NCBI GenBank assembly: GCA_020851835.1
Contig: JADZBZ010000275.1
Location: 1 to 12,132 of the forward strand
Direction of reading: 5' to 3'
DNA from: Acidobacteriota bacterium
GTDB taxonomy: Bacteria > Acidobacteriota > Vicinamibacteria > Vicinamibacterales > UBA2999
DNA length: 12,132 nt
The position numbers and the translations under genes were made by a program. How positions within the stretch are numbered: position 1 is the first letter of the stretch; each line of letters starts with the position of its first letter. Positions 1 to 7,652 of this stretch are shown in pieces. The notes beneath the pieces are model-generated. The model ran no database searches and had not been told where the DNA came from. It saw only the letters and a list, made by a program, of their open reading frames with translations.

Positions 1-364
1 AGAAGTGGACCATGTTCGCCAGCACGGTGACGATGGGCAGTACTTCTGCCGGAAAGAGAACCTTCTTGATGAGGTTGCCGCCCGAGATGAGCGTACCGGA
101 CGCCTCGAGCACCGACGAGGAGAACCAGGTCCACGGCAGGATGCCGCAGAACATGAACAGCGCGTACGGCTCCATTTCGGCGGGGTGCAGGCCGGGCAGC
201 ACCGTCGTGAAGACGAACGAGTAGATGAGCAGCAGCAGCAGCGGGTTGATGAACGACCAGAAGAAGCCGAGCACCGAGCCGCGGTAGCGGGCTTTCAGGT
301 CGCGGACGACCAGCGTCTGGATGAGTCCACGATACCGGAAGAGCGAGACGAGGTTGTGGAACAT
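1..364 (-). CDS. ABC-2 type polysaccharide/polyol-phosphate export permease, N-terminal part
   Basis: The reading frame starts at ATG 364 and runs off the left edge of the window after 121 codons, so the C-terminal half is missing. Residues 21-52 read RDLKARYRGSVLGFFW followed by a hydrophobic stretch (INPLLLLLIYSFVF), the signature of the membrane subunit of ABC exporters of the Wzm/KpsM/TagG family, which move lipid-linked O-antigen, capsule or teichoic-acid chains across the inner membrane together with an ATPase subunit. A second hydrophobic segment lies around residues 67-84 (YALFMFCGILPWTWFSSS). The partner ATPase would be expected beyond the window. The gene follows atpC on the same strand after 154 bp of hairpin repeats and probably has its own transcription unit. 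No clear Shine-Dalgarno sequence precedes the ATG; a repeat hairpin ends about 12 nt upstream. Family assignment is firm, the exported substrate cannot be told. Confidence 0.88.
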   Translation of the reverse strand, partial: MFHNLVSLFRYRGLIQTLVVRDLKARYRGSVLGFFWSFINPLLLLLIYSFVFTTVLPGLHPAEMEPYALFMFCGILPWTWFSSSVLEASGTLISGGNLIKKVLFPAEVLPIVTVLANMVHF

Positions 365-369
365 CAGGG

Positions 370-402
370 GTTCGTCGCCGGGACTGAAGTCCCGGCGCTC
401 CG
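370..402. repeat. 33-bp hairpin repeat, copy 1
   Basis: An exact 33-bp match to positions 435-467. The core is an inverted repeat: GCCGGGAC, loop TGAA, GTCCCGGC (8-bp stem), flanked by GTTCGTC on the left and GCTCCG on the right. On the minus strand, copy 1 lies just before the start codon of the export permease (ATG at 364). The form resembles dispersed REP-like elements; the genome-wide copy number cannot be seen here. Confidence 0.85.
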
Positions 403-408
403 TACGGC

Positions 409-426
409 AGTCCAGGCGCTCCGTAC
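409..426. repeat. Partial copy of the 33-bp repeat (right half)
   Basis: These 18 bases match 388-405 of copy 1 (the 3' arm of the hairpin plus the GCTCCGTAC flank) with a single mismatch (C to A at the fifth or sixth base). The left arm is missing, so it cannot form the hairpin by itself. It looks like a decayed or incompletely duplicated unit. Confidence 0.7.
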
Positions 427-434
427 ACGGCGGA

Positions 435-467
435 GTTCGTCGCCGGGACTGAAGTCCCGGCGCTCCG
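435..467. repeat. 33-bp hairpin repeat, copy 2
   Basis: Identical over 33 bases to copy 1 (370-402), with the same 8-bp stem and TGAA loop. Copies 1 and 2 are in the same orientation, 65 bp apart start to start, with the partial copy between them. Confidence 0.85.
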
Positions 468-478
468 GACACTGGAGC

Positions 479-498
479 GACGAGGCTTCAGCCTCGTC
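479..498. repeat. Perfect 8-bp-stem hairpin downstream of atpC
   Basis: GACGAGGC, loop TTCA, GCCTCGTC form a perfect inverted repeat starting 20 nt beyond the atpC stop codon in the direction of transcription. The architecture (8-bp stem, 4-nt loop) equals that of the 33-bp repeats, but the stem sequence differs and the loop is the reverse complement of theirs. It could help end or protect the atp mRNA; there is no following U-run, so the terminator role is only a guess. Confidence 0.6.
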
Positions 499-518
499 GG
501 CCAGCCCGGCGCCCGTGT

Positions 519-938
519 CTAGTACCCCACACCCCTGCGCGATTCGGCCTGCAGCTGCTGCAGCGTGCGCAGGAGCGCGACGCGCGCGCGCTCGAAATCG
601 ATCTCGTGCGGGACGGCCGACATCATCTCCTCGGCACGCCGCATCCCTTCCTGGGCCCGAGCCTCGTCGAAGTCCTCGGCCGACTCGGCGACCTGGGCGA
701 TCACCGTGACCCGGTCGGGCAGCACCTCGGCAAAGCCGATCGATACGGCCAGTACGCGCGTGGCCGCGCCCTGCCGATAGCTCATCTCCCCTGTCTGCAG
801 CGACGCGAAGAACGGCGTGTGCCCGGGCCGCACGCCGAAATATCCTTCCGTGCCCGGCAGGGACACCTCGTCCACCTCGTGGGAGTACGAGTGATCCGGC
901 GTGACGATCCTGAGCGTCAGTTTGGTCGGCAGGGACAT
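519..938 (-). CDS. atpC: F1Fo ATP synthase epsilon subunit
   Basis: Encodes a 139-residue protein, normal for the family. It is the small central-stalk subunit of F1 that contacts gamma and the c-ring and can inhibit ATP hydrolysis. The N-terminal beta-sandwich is recognisable (KLTLRIVTPDHSYSHEVDEVSLPGTEG near residues 6-32, followed by GYFGVRPGHTPFFASLQTGEM), and the C-terminal two-helix arm is present (FDEARAQEGMRRAEEMM to the end). The start is ATG 938, with AGGA five bases upstream. It is the last gene of the atp operon, 41 bp after atpD. Nothing is truncated. Confidence 0.96.
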   Translation of the reverse strand: MSLPTKLTLRIVTPDHSYSHEVDEVSLPGTEGYFGVRPGHTPFFASLQTGEMSYRQGAATRVLAVSIGFAEVLPDRVTVIAQVAESAEDFDEARAQEGMRRAEEMMSAVPHEIDFERARVALLRTLQQLQAESRRGVGY

Positions 939-979
939 AGTGGTCCTGGGAGCTTGGAGCCTCTGGCTTGGGCCCCGCC

Positions 980-2416
<1,437 letters not shown>

Positions 2417-2445
2417 ATGTCTCGCTTCGCTCACCTCTCGCGCCG

Positions 2446-3315
2446 TCAAACCGACTGCGCGCCCGCCACGATCTCGATGATCTCGCGGGTAATCGACGCC
2501 TGCCGCACCTTGTTCATGTAGAGCGTGAGGCGGTCCACCATGTCTTTCGCGTTCCGCGTGGCCGCGTCCATCGCCGTCATGCGCGCCGCGTGCTCGGCCG
2601 CCGACGACTCGAGCAGCGCGCGCATCACCTGAATCGACACGTGATAGGGCAGGAGCGTGTTCAGCAGCTCCGCCGGCGATGGTTCGAACAGATAGTCCAC
2701 CGAGTCCATCGCCGCCGACGCCGACTCGAGTTTTGGAATCGGCAACAGCCGCTCGACGACGACGCGCTGGGAGATGACCGACCGGAATTCGTTGTACACG
2801 AGGTACACCGAGCTGATGTCCGGGCCCAGGAACTCCTCGATGCACGACTTGGCGATGGCCTGGGCATGGGCGAAGGTCACGTTCTGGAAGAGCCCGGACT
2901 CCTCGTAGAGCACGTCGAAGCCGCGCCGCAGGAAGAAGTCGCGGCCCTTCCGGCCCACCAGCGCCAGCGCCACCTCGCGGTCGGTGGCCGACCCCTGCTC
3001 GGTGATGAACTGCGAAGCGCCCTTGATGACGTTGGTGTTGAACCCGCCGCACAGGCCGCGATCCGCCGTAATCACCACCAGTAGCGTGCGCGCCGGGCGG
3101 GGGTCGTTCCTGAGCAGCGGGTGCGCGGCCGGGTCGACGCGGGTCGCCAGGTTGTTGAACACCCGCAGCAGTTCTTGCGCGTACGGCCGGCTGCTCAGAA
3201 TCCGTTCCTGGGCACGGCGCAGCTTCGACGAGGAGACCATCTTCATGGCCTTCGTGATCTGCTGGGTCGACTTGGTCGCCCGGACGCGTCGGCGGATGTC
3301 AATCAGTGAGGGCAT
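2446..3315 (-). CDS. atpG: F1 ATP synthase gamma subunit
   Basis: A 289-residue central rotor shaft, normal length. The N-terminal helix is diagnostic (MPSLIDIRRRVRATKSTQQ, then ITKAMKMVSSSKLRRAQ), the Rossmann-like middle has TADRGLCGGFNTNVIK around residues 84-99, and the conserved C-terminal helix contains the pattern ARMTAMDAATRNAKDMVDRL followed by NKVRQASITREIIEIVAGA. It turns inside the alpha3-beta3 hexamer and couples c-ring rotation to catalysis. It begins at ATG 3315, 21 bp after the atpA stop; no convincing Shine-Dalgarno sequence is seen close to the start, so translation may be coupled to atpA. Confidence 0.97.
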   Translation of the reverse strand: MPSLIDIRRRVRATKSTQQITKAMKMVSSSKLRRAQERILSSRPYAQELLRVFNNLATRVDPAAHPLLRNDPRPARTLLVVITADRGLCGGFNTNVIKGASQFITEQGSATDREVALALVGRKGRDFFLRRGFDVLYEESGLFQNVTFAHAQAIAKSCIEEFLGPDISSVYLVYNEFRSVISQRVVVERLLPIPKLESASAAMDSVDYLFEPSPAELLNTLLPYHVSIQVMRALLESSAAEHAARMTAMDAATRNAKDMVDRLTLYMNKVRQASITREIIEIVAGAQSV

Positions 3316-3336
3316 GGGTGGCTGGCCGGTGGCCCC

Positions 3337-4866
3337 TTACGCGCGCGCCGCAGCCGATGCCGCGAACTGTTGGTTGAATTCGTTGAGCGCCGCGTTGAGC
3401 TGCGACTTGATCGCATCGTCGAGCGTCTTCTTCTGCCGGATGTCGCTCAACAGCGTGCTGAAGCGGGTGCCCATGAAGCGGTGCAGCTCCTCCTCGGCAC
3501 GCTGCACATCGGCCACCTCGATGCCGTCCAGGTAGCCGTTCGTGCCGGCGTAGACGATGACCACCTGCTGCTCGACTGGCAGCGGCTGGTACTGCGGCTG
3601 CTTGAGAATCTCGACCAGGCGTGCGCCGCGGTTGAGCTGCTGCTGCGTGGCCTTGTCGAGATCGCTGCTGCCGAACTGGGCAAAGGCGGCCAGCTCGCGG
3701 TACTGCGCCAGGTCGAGGCGGAGCGTGCCCGCCACCTGCCGCATGGCTTTGATCTGGGCCGAGCCGCCCACGCGCGATACCGAGTTGCCGACGTTGATGG
3801 CCGGACGTACGCCCTGGTTGAACAGATCCGACTCGAGGAAGATCTGTCCGTCGGTGATCGAGATGACGTTCGTCGGGATGTAGGCCGACAGGTCGCCCGC
3901 CTGCGTCTCGATGATCGGCAGCGAGGTCAGCGACCCGCCACCGTTCGCGTCGTTCAGCTTCGCCGCGCGCTCGAGCAGGCGCGAGTGCAGGTAGAAGACG
4001 TCGCCTGGATAGGCCTCGCGTCCGGGCGGACGGCGCAGCAGCAGCGAAATCTCGCGATACGCCTGCGCGTGCTTCGACAGGTCGTCGTAGACGAGCAGCG
4101 CGTGCCGGCCGCTGTCGCGGAAGTACTCGCCCATGGTCGTCGCCGCGTAAGGGCTGATGTAGAGCATCGGCGCGGGGTCCGACGCGGTGGCGGCCACGAC
4201 AATGCTGTAGCGCATCGCGTCGGCTTCCTCGAGCGTCCGCACGACCTGCGCCACCGTGGACTGCTTCTGGCCGATGGCGTTGTAGATGCAGATGACGCCG
4301 GTGTCCTTCTGGTTCAGGATCGTGTCGAGCGCGACGGCGGTCTTGCCCGTCTGCCGGTCGCCGATGATGAGCTCGCGCTGGCCGCGGCCGATGGGCACCA
4401 TGCCGTCGATGGCCTTGAGCCCGGTCTGCATGGGCTCTCGCACGGGCTGGCGATCCACCACACCCGGCGCGAGGCGCTCGACCGGCTCGAACTTCTGCGC
4501 GAGGATGGGTCCCTTGCCGTCGATGGGCTGACCGAGCGCGTTGACCACGCGGCCGAGCATCTCTTCGCCCACGGGCACCGAGATGATCCGGCCCGTGCGC
4601 TTCACGGGGTCGCCTTCCCTGATCTCCCGGTACTCGCCGAGCAGGACGGCGCCAATGCTGTCTTCCTCGAGGTTGAGCGCGACGCCGATGACCCCGTGCG
4701 GAAACTCGAGCATCTCGCCGGCCATCGCACGCTGGCAGCCGTGCAGGCGGGCGATGCCGTCGCCGATCGAGGTGACCGTGCCGACCTCGGCCACGTCCAC
4801 GTCGACGGCGAAGCTGCCGATCTGTTCCTTGATGATCTTGGAAATCTCGTCGGATCGAATGTTCAT
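3337..4866 (-). CDS. atpA: F1 ATP synthase alpha subunit
   Basis: A 509-residue non-catalytic nucleotide-binding subunit that alternates with beta in the F1 hexamer. The N-terminus (MNIRSDEISKIIKEQI) is the part that binds delta. The Walker A motif GDRQTGKT is at residues 169-176, preceded by GLKAIDGMVPIGRGQRELI, and later come DDLSKHA and the signature LLLRRPPGREAYPGDVFYLH. Length is normal and no motif is missing. The ATG start at 4866 has AGGA nine bases upstream, located within the end of atpH; the two genes are five bases apart, indicating tight coupling. Confidence 0.98.
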   Translation of the reverse strand: MNIRSDEISKIIKEQIGSFAVDVDVAEVGTVTSIGDGIARLHGCQRAMAGEMLEFPHGVIGVALNLEEDSIGAVLLGEYREIREGDPVKRTGRIISVPVGEEMLGRVVNALGQPIDGKGPILAQKFEPVERLAPGVVDRQPVREPMQTGLKAIDGMVPIGRGQRELIIGDRQTGKTAVALDTILNQKDTGVICIYNAIGQKQSTVAQVVRTLEEADAMRYSIVVAATASDPAPMLYISPYAATTMGEYFRDSGRHALLVYDDLSKHAQAYREISLLLRRPPGREAYPGDVFYLHSRLLERAAKLNDANGGGSLTSLPIIETQAGDLSAYIPTNVISITDGQIFLESDLFNQGVRPAINVGNSVSRVGGSAQIKAMRQVAGTLRLDLAQYRELAAFAQFGSSDLDKATQQQLNRGARLVEILKQPQYQPLPVEQQVVIVYAGTNGYLDGIEVADVQRAEEELHRFMGTRFSTLLSDIRQKKTLDDAIKSQLNAALNEFNQQFAASAAARA

Positions 4867-4871
4867 AAATG

Positions 4872-5417
4872 TCAGTCCTGGGCGACCAGCTGGTCGCGCA
4901 TCTTCTTCAACTGCGTCCGGACGCTGCCATCGTAGACCGTGCTGCCCACGCGGGCCACGATGCCACCCAGCAGCGACGGGTCCGGGGTTACGCGCATGGC
5001 CACCTGCTTGCCCGTCGCGCGCGCCAGACTGGCCTCGAGGGCCTGTACCGCCTCGGGAGCCAGCGGCGCGGCCGTCTGCACCTCGGCCTGCACCACGTTC
5101 TGGTACTCCAGCAGGCCCGCGGCGTATTCGGAGGCGAGGTCGGAGAGCAGTTCGAGCCGGCGGCGCTCGGCCAGCAGCGCCAGCAGTTTGCGGACCGGAG
5201 GTGCCACACCGAGCTTGTCGGCAACGGCCAGGATGATGTTGCGCCGGGCGGCGTCGGGCACGTGACGGCTCGAGAGCGCCGCCGCCAGTTCCCCATTGTC
5301 GCGAATGGTGGCCAGCACGGCTCCCAGGTGCTGCTGCATCGCGGCCGGGTCGGATTCGCTGCGGGCGACTTCGAGCAGGGCCTTGGCGTAGCGGGACGCA
5401 GAAATGCGGTTCGACAC
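4872..5417 (-). CDS. atpH: F1Fo ATP synthase delta subunit (OSCP-like)
   Basis: A 181-residue peripheral-stalk subunit linking the top of F1 to the b subunits. The N-terminal helical domain has the family start SNRISASRYAKALLEVA, and the C-terminal region contains the conserved pattern DPSLLGGIVARVGSTVYDGSVRTQLKKM. The start is GTG at 5417, two bases after the TGA of atpF, so the two are almost certainly translationally coupled. The position between b and alpha is the standard bacterial order. Confidence 0.96.
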   Translation of the reverse strand: MSNRISASRYAKALLEVARSESDPAAMQQHLGAVLATIRDNGELAAALSSRHVPDAARRNIILAVADKLGVAPPVRKLLALLAERRRLELLSDLASEYAAGLLEYQNVVQAEVQTAAPLAPEAVQALEASLARATGKQVAMRVTPDPSLLGGIVARVGSTVYDGSVRTQLKKMRDQLVAQD

Positions 5418-5419
5418 GA

Positions 5420-6028
5420 TCAGCGCCTCACCTGCTCGAGATACCGATCGACCAGGCGCGCCTGGTCGGCGTCGGTGATGCCCGCGGCGATTCGATCGGT
5501 GGCCAACTGTACCGCCAGGTCCGCGGCGTGCTCGGTGAGCGACCGCTTGGCCAGCCGGACCTGCAGGTCGATGTCGCGCCGTGCCTGCTCGAGCAGGCGG
5601 TCTCGCTCGGCCAGGGCCTGCTGGGCGATACGCTGTTCCTCGGACGCGATCTCGGCGCGGCCCCGGGCACGGAGCGCGTCGATTTCGTCAGGCAGCGCCT
5701 GCAGCTTCCGGTCGATGTCTTCGAGTTGCGCCGTCGCGGCGTTCTTGATGGCCGCAGCCTCGACCAGGTCTTTGCGGATGCTCTCGCCGCGCTGGGCGAG
5801 ATAGCTGGAGAGCGGCGAGCGGAGCAGGTAGTAGAGCACACCGCACAGGATGACAAAATTGACGACCGGCCAGAACAGGTCGAGCAGGCTGGCCTCGTGA
5901 TGCTCGGCCTCGGCTTCCTGCGCCGCCGACACCACGTGGGGCGCCGCCGCGAGAGCGGCAACGAAGACGGACACGACGAGGCGACGCACTCTGTGCATAA
6001 ATTCACAAGCTATGCGGCGGGCGGTCAC
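5420..6028 (-). CDS. atpF: Fo ATP synthase b subunit with N-terminal signal peptide
   Basis: The stator b subunit. From GTG 6028 it has 202 residues: a basic start (TARRIACEFMHRVRR), a hydrophobic core (LVVSVFVAALAAAP) and a likely signal-peptidase site after VSA (about residue 35), then a membrane anchor at 51-69 (FWPVVNFVILCGVLYYLL) and a long charged helix of coiled-coil character that dimerises and reaches F1. The true start is debatable: ATG 5998 would give 192 residues but has no ribosome binding site, whereas GTG 6028 has GGAGGAG three bases upstream, so I favour it. Both starts keep the signal peptide. The frame is open further upstream to 6184 but that only overlaps the preceding gene. 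A cleaved leader on b is known in several non-model lineages. Confidence 0.93.
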   Translation of the reverse strand: MTARRIACEFMHRVRRLVVSVFVAALAAAPHVVSAAQEAEAEHHEASLLDLFWPVVNFVILCGVLYYLLRSPLSSYLAQRGESIRKDLVEAAAIKNAATAQLEDIDRKLQALPDEIDALRARGRAEIASEEQRIAQQALAERDRLLEQARRDIDLQVRLAKRSLTEHAADLAVQLATDRIAAGITDADQARLVDRYLEQVRR

Positions 6029-6031
6029 GGG

Positions 6032-6038
6032 CTCCTCC
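6032..6038 (-). promoter_or_regulatory. Ribosome binding site deciding the atpF start
   Basis: GGAGGAG on the minus strand, three bases upstream of GTG 6028. It is the best Shine-Dalgarno match in the atp operon and is the reason for preferring GTG 6028 over ATG 5998. Confidence 0.65.
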
Positions 6039-6059
6039 ACGTCGGGCACCTGCAGTGTT

Positions 6060-6482
6060 TCAGGAAGCGCGACCGAGTACGCGCGTGACAATGGCATCGG
6101 CCAGTCCGGCAGCCTCTCGGTCCAGGGCCACACGGGCGGTGTCAGACTCCTCCGCCACGCGGTTCGTGGCGTCGCGAATCTCACGTTCGACCGACGCCCG
6201 CGTCTCGGTCAGCAGTCGCGCGCGCTCGTCGAGCGCGCCACGCCGCGTCTCGTCGATTTGCGTGTAGACCTCGGCGCGCGCGGCATTCAGGGTGCGATCG
6301 TACTCGGCCGCGGCCCCCGCAGCCTTGGTTCTGGCCGAATCGGCCAGTTCCTTCGCATCACGCACCGCCGCCGTGCGCTGATCCATCACCTTGAGCAACG
6401 GCTGAAAAATCAGCGTGTTCAGGAGGACCGTACAGAGCAGCAGGAAGAAAACGACCCCTATGGTCGACAGGTCTGGGATCAT
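6060..6482 (-). CDS. atpF2: Fo ATP synthase b' subunit (second b-type stator subunit)
   Basis: A 140-residue protein with a single N-terminal membrane segment (residues about 7-28, IGVVFFLLLCTVLLNTLIFQPL) followed by an all-helical, charged tail rich in A, E, R and D. The sequence FQPLLKVMDQRTAAVRDAK after the anchor is the standard b/b' family start (fatty anchor, then RxxxIxxxxxxA-type helix). It lacks the signal peptide seen in the next gene. Two different b-type genes in tandem suggest a b-b' heterodimer in the stator. It is the first gene of the atp cluster, 69 bp after selD. No good ribosome binding site precedes ATG 6482. The family is certain; b versus b' naming is inference from order. 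Confidence 0.9.
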   Translation of the reverse strand: MIPDLSTIGVVFFLLLCTVLLNTLIFQPLLKVMDQRTAAVRDAKELADSARTKAAGAAAEYDRTLNAARAEVYTQIDETRRGALDERARLLTETRASVEREIRDATNRVAEESDTARVALDREAAGLADAIVTRVLGRAS

Positions 6483-6551
6483 GGCAAACGACTAAGGATA
6501 TTACGGGTCACCCGCCGGTCACAAGTCCGCGGGCCGATCGGTGTTTTTAGG
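6483..6551 (-). promoter_or_regulatory. selD-atp spacer with a weak promoter-like element
   Basis: This 69-bp gap is the only place within the cluster where the atp genes could have their own promoter. On the minus strand TTGTGA is followed after 15 bases by TAATAT, each matching four of six consensus bases, with the hexamers spaced shorter than ideal. Between them GTGACC occurs twice, 5 bases apart. The evidence is weak and the atp genes may simply be read from upstream. Confidence 0.25.
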
Positions 6552-7601
6552 TTAAACAACAGAAATCAGGAACCCCGGCTGTTGGCCCACGACCCGGCCC
6601 ACCGCCGCGGCCGGCACGCCGGCCGCGACAAGAGCGTCGGTGAGCGCCCGCGCGCGGCCCGCTTCCACCGCAACCAGCAGGCCACCCGACGTCTGCGGAT
6701 CGAAAAGGACGTCCTGAAGAGGTCGACCGGCGGCCGGGGAGAATTGCACGCGGGGCCCGAAGTGCTCCCGATTGGTCGCCATCCCTCCCGACCGGTGCCG
6801 TGGCAGGAGCGCGAACACGCCGTCGAGCACCGGTACCGCGCGGCCATCGAGCTCCATGCTCACCTGGCTGGCCGCCGCCATTTCCGCGGCATGGCCCAGG
6901 AGTCCGAACCCCGTGACGTCCGTGCACGCGTGCGCGCCGCCGACCAGCCGCAGGGTTTCGGCCGCCGTCTTGTTGAGCATGGTCATGGTCGCAACCGCCC
7001 GGTCGATGAGGTCCGCCGGAGCGCGCGCCGCCTTGATGGCCGTCCCGACGATGCCAGTGCCCAGGGGTTTGGTGAGAACCAGCACATCACCTGCGCGAGC
7101 GCCGGCATTGGTGAGCACCTGCGCGGGATCGATCGCGCCGGTGACCGCGTATCCGAACTTGATCTCTGGATCCTGCACCGTGTGCCCGCCGAGAAGCGCA
7201 GTGCCCGCCTCGCGCAGCTTCTCGAATCCGCCGCGAAAGATGGCTCGGATGACACCCGTCTCGAGACCTTCCTTCGGGAAGGCGGCGATGGCCAGCGCCG
7301 TTCGGGGCTCTCCGCCCATCGCGTACACATCGCTCAGGGCGTTGGCCGCGGCGATCTGGCCGTACAGGAAAGGGTCATCCACGATGGGTGTGAAGAAGTC
7401 GACGGTCTGGACCAGCGCCGGTCCTCCCTCCCACGCGTACACACCCGCATCGTCCGCGGTCCTGAAGTCGACCAGGACGCGAGAGTCAGACGAGGGAGGA
7501 ATGTCGCTCAGGACCTGAGCGAGCTCGCCAGCGGCGAGTTTGCTCGCTCAACCAGCGCAGCTGACCATCTCGGTCAGCCGCTTCTTGGCAAAAAGGCTCA
7601 T
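6552..7601 (-). CDS. selD: Selenide, water dikinase (selenophosphate synthetase), selenocysteine-containing
   Basis: Makes selenophosphate from selenide and ATP, the selenium donor for tRNA-Sec and selenouridine. The frame holds one in-frame TGA at 7548-7550, exactly at the catalytic Cys/Sec position (residue 18): the context is CAGUASKL, aligning U with Cys17 and K21 with Lys20 of E. coli GCGCK. Reading through gives 349 residues, near the 347 of E. coli SelD. Other family motifs: TADDAGVY (48-55), TVDFFTPIVDDP (66-77), NALSDVYAMGGEP, GGHTVQDPEIKFGYAVTG, TDVTGFGLLGHA and FDPQTSGGLL. A SECIS-like hairpin follows the TGA. I chose ATG 7601 because GAGAGG lies nine bases upstream; ATG 7610 is possible but abuts that site. 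A conventional gene call would begin at GTG 7442 and lose the active site. It lies 51 bp after parB and 69 bp before the atp genes. Confidence 0.95.
7516..7550 (-). promoter_or_regulatory. Bacterial SECIS-like hairpin at the selD UGA
   Basis: Starting at the UGA itself, UGAGCGAG pairs perfectly with CUCGCUCA (8 bp), then a CAAA bulge on the 5' side, then CUCGCC pairing with GGCGAG (6 bp) around a GCU loop. The total is 35 nt. The loop begins with G and lies 15 nt after the UGA, close to what is known for SelB-binding elements such as E. coli fdhF, where the UGA also forms the base of the stem. It lies wholly inside the coding sequence, as bacterial SECIS elements do. Recognition by SelB is inferred. 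Confidence 0.8.
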
Positions 7602-7610
7602 CCGACTCAT

Positions 7611-7616
7611 CCTCTC
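7611..7616 (-). promoter_or_regulatory. Ribosome binding site deciding the selD start
   Basis: GAGAGG on the minus strand, nine bases upstream of ATG 7601 and directly touching ATG 7610, which makes 7601 the more plausible initiation codon. Confidence 0.55.
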
Positions 7617-7628
7617 ATGTGGAGATGC

Positions 7629-7647
7629 GACGCGCGACGCGCGCGTC
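7629..7647 (-). other. GC-rich hairpin between parB and selD
   Basis: GACGCGCG, three bases, CGCGCGTC form a perfect 8-bp stem five bases past the parB stop codon and about 12 bases before the selD ribosome binding site. No U-run follows, so it is not a standard terminator. It could slow transcripts or protect the parAB 3' end. Confidence 0.45.
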
Positions 7648-7652
7648 AAGGC

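Larger units (their letters stand above)
365..518. other. Intergenic patch of hairpin-forming repeats between atpC and the permease gene
   Basis: This 154-bp spacer contains no credible gene. It holds two exact 33-bp repeat copies (370-402 and 435-467), a partial third copy (409-426) and an unrelated-stem hairpin (479-498). Together they fill most of the gap. They may end atp transcription or stabilise its 3' end, but there is no U-tract after any stem, so a standard intrinsic terminator is not supported. Confidence 0.8.

Noticed and set aside
479..498. Rho-independent terminator for the atp operon
   Set aside because: The stem is good, but no U-tract follows on the minus strand; recorded only as a hairpin.
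365..518. A CRISPR array
   Set aside because: Only two full repeat copies, a partial third, unequal spacing and no cas genes in view.
5..709. A 234-codon plus-strand open frame through the repeats and atpC
   Set aside because: It runs through two genes on the other strand and the hairpin repeats; the repeat translations (SPGLKSRRS and GTEVPALR) are artefacts.
2417..3052. A 212-residue N-terminal extension of atpD
   Set aside because: It overlaps atpG in another frame and beta-subunit homology begins at ATG 2416.
3370..4935. A 521-codon plus-strand open frame opposite atpA
   Set aside because: Antisense shadow of atpA; no motif and no ribosome binding site.
7442..7445. GTG 7442 as the start of selD
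   Set aside because: It would delete the catalytic Sec and Lys and 53 residues with clear SelD similarity, and no ribosome binding site precedes it.
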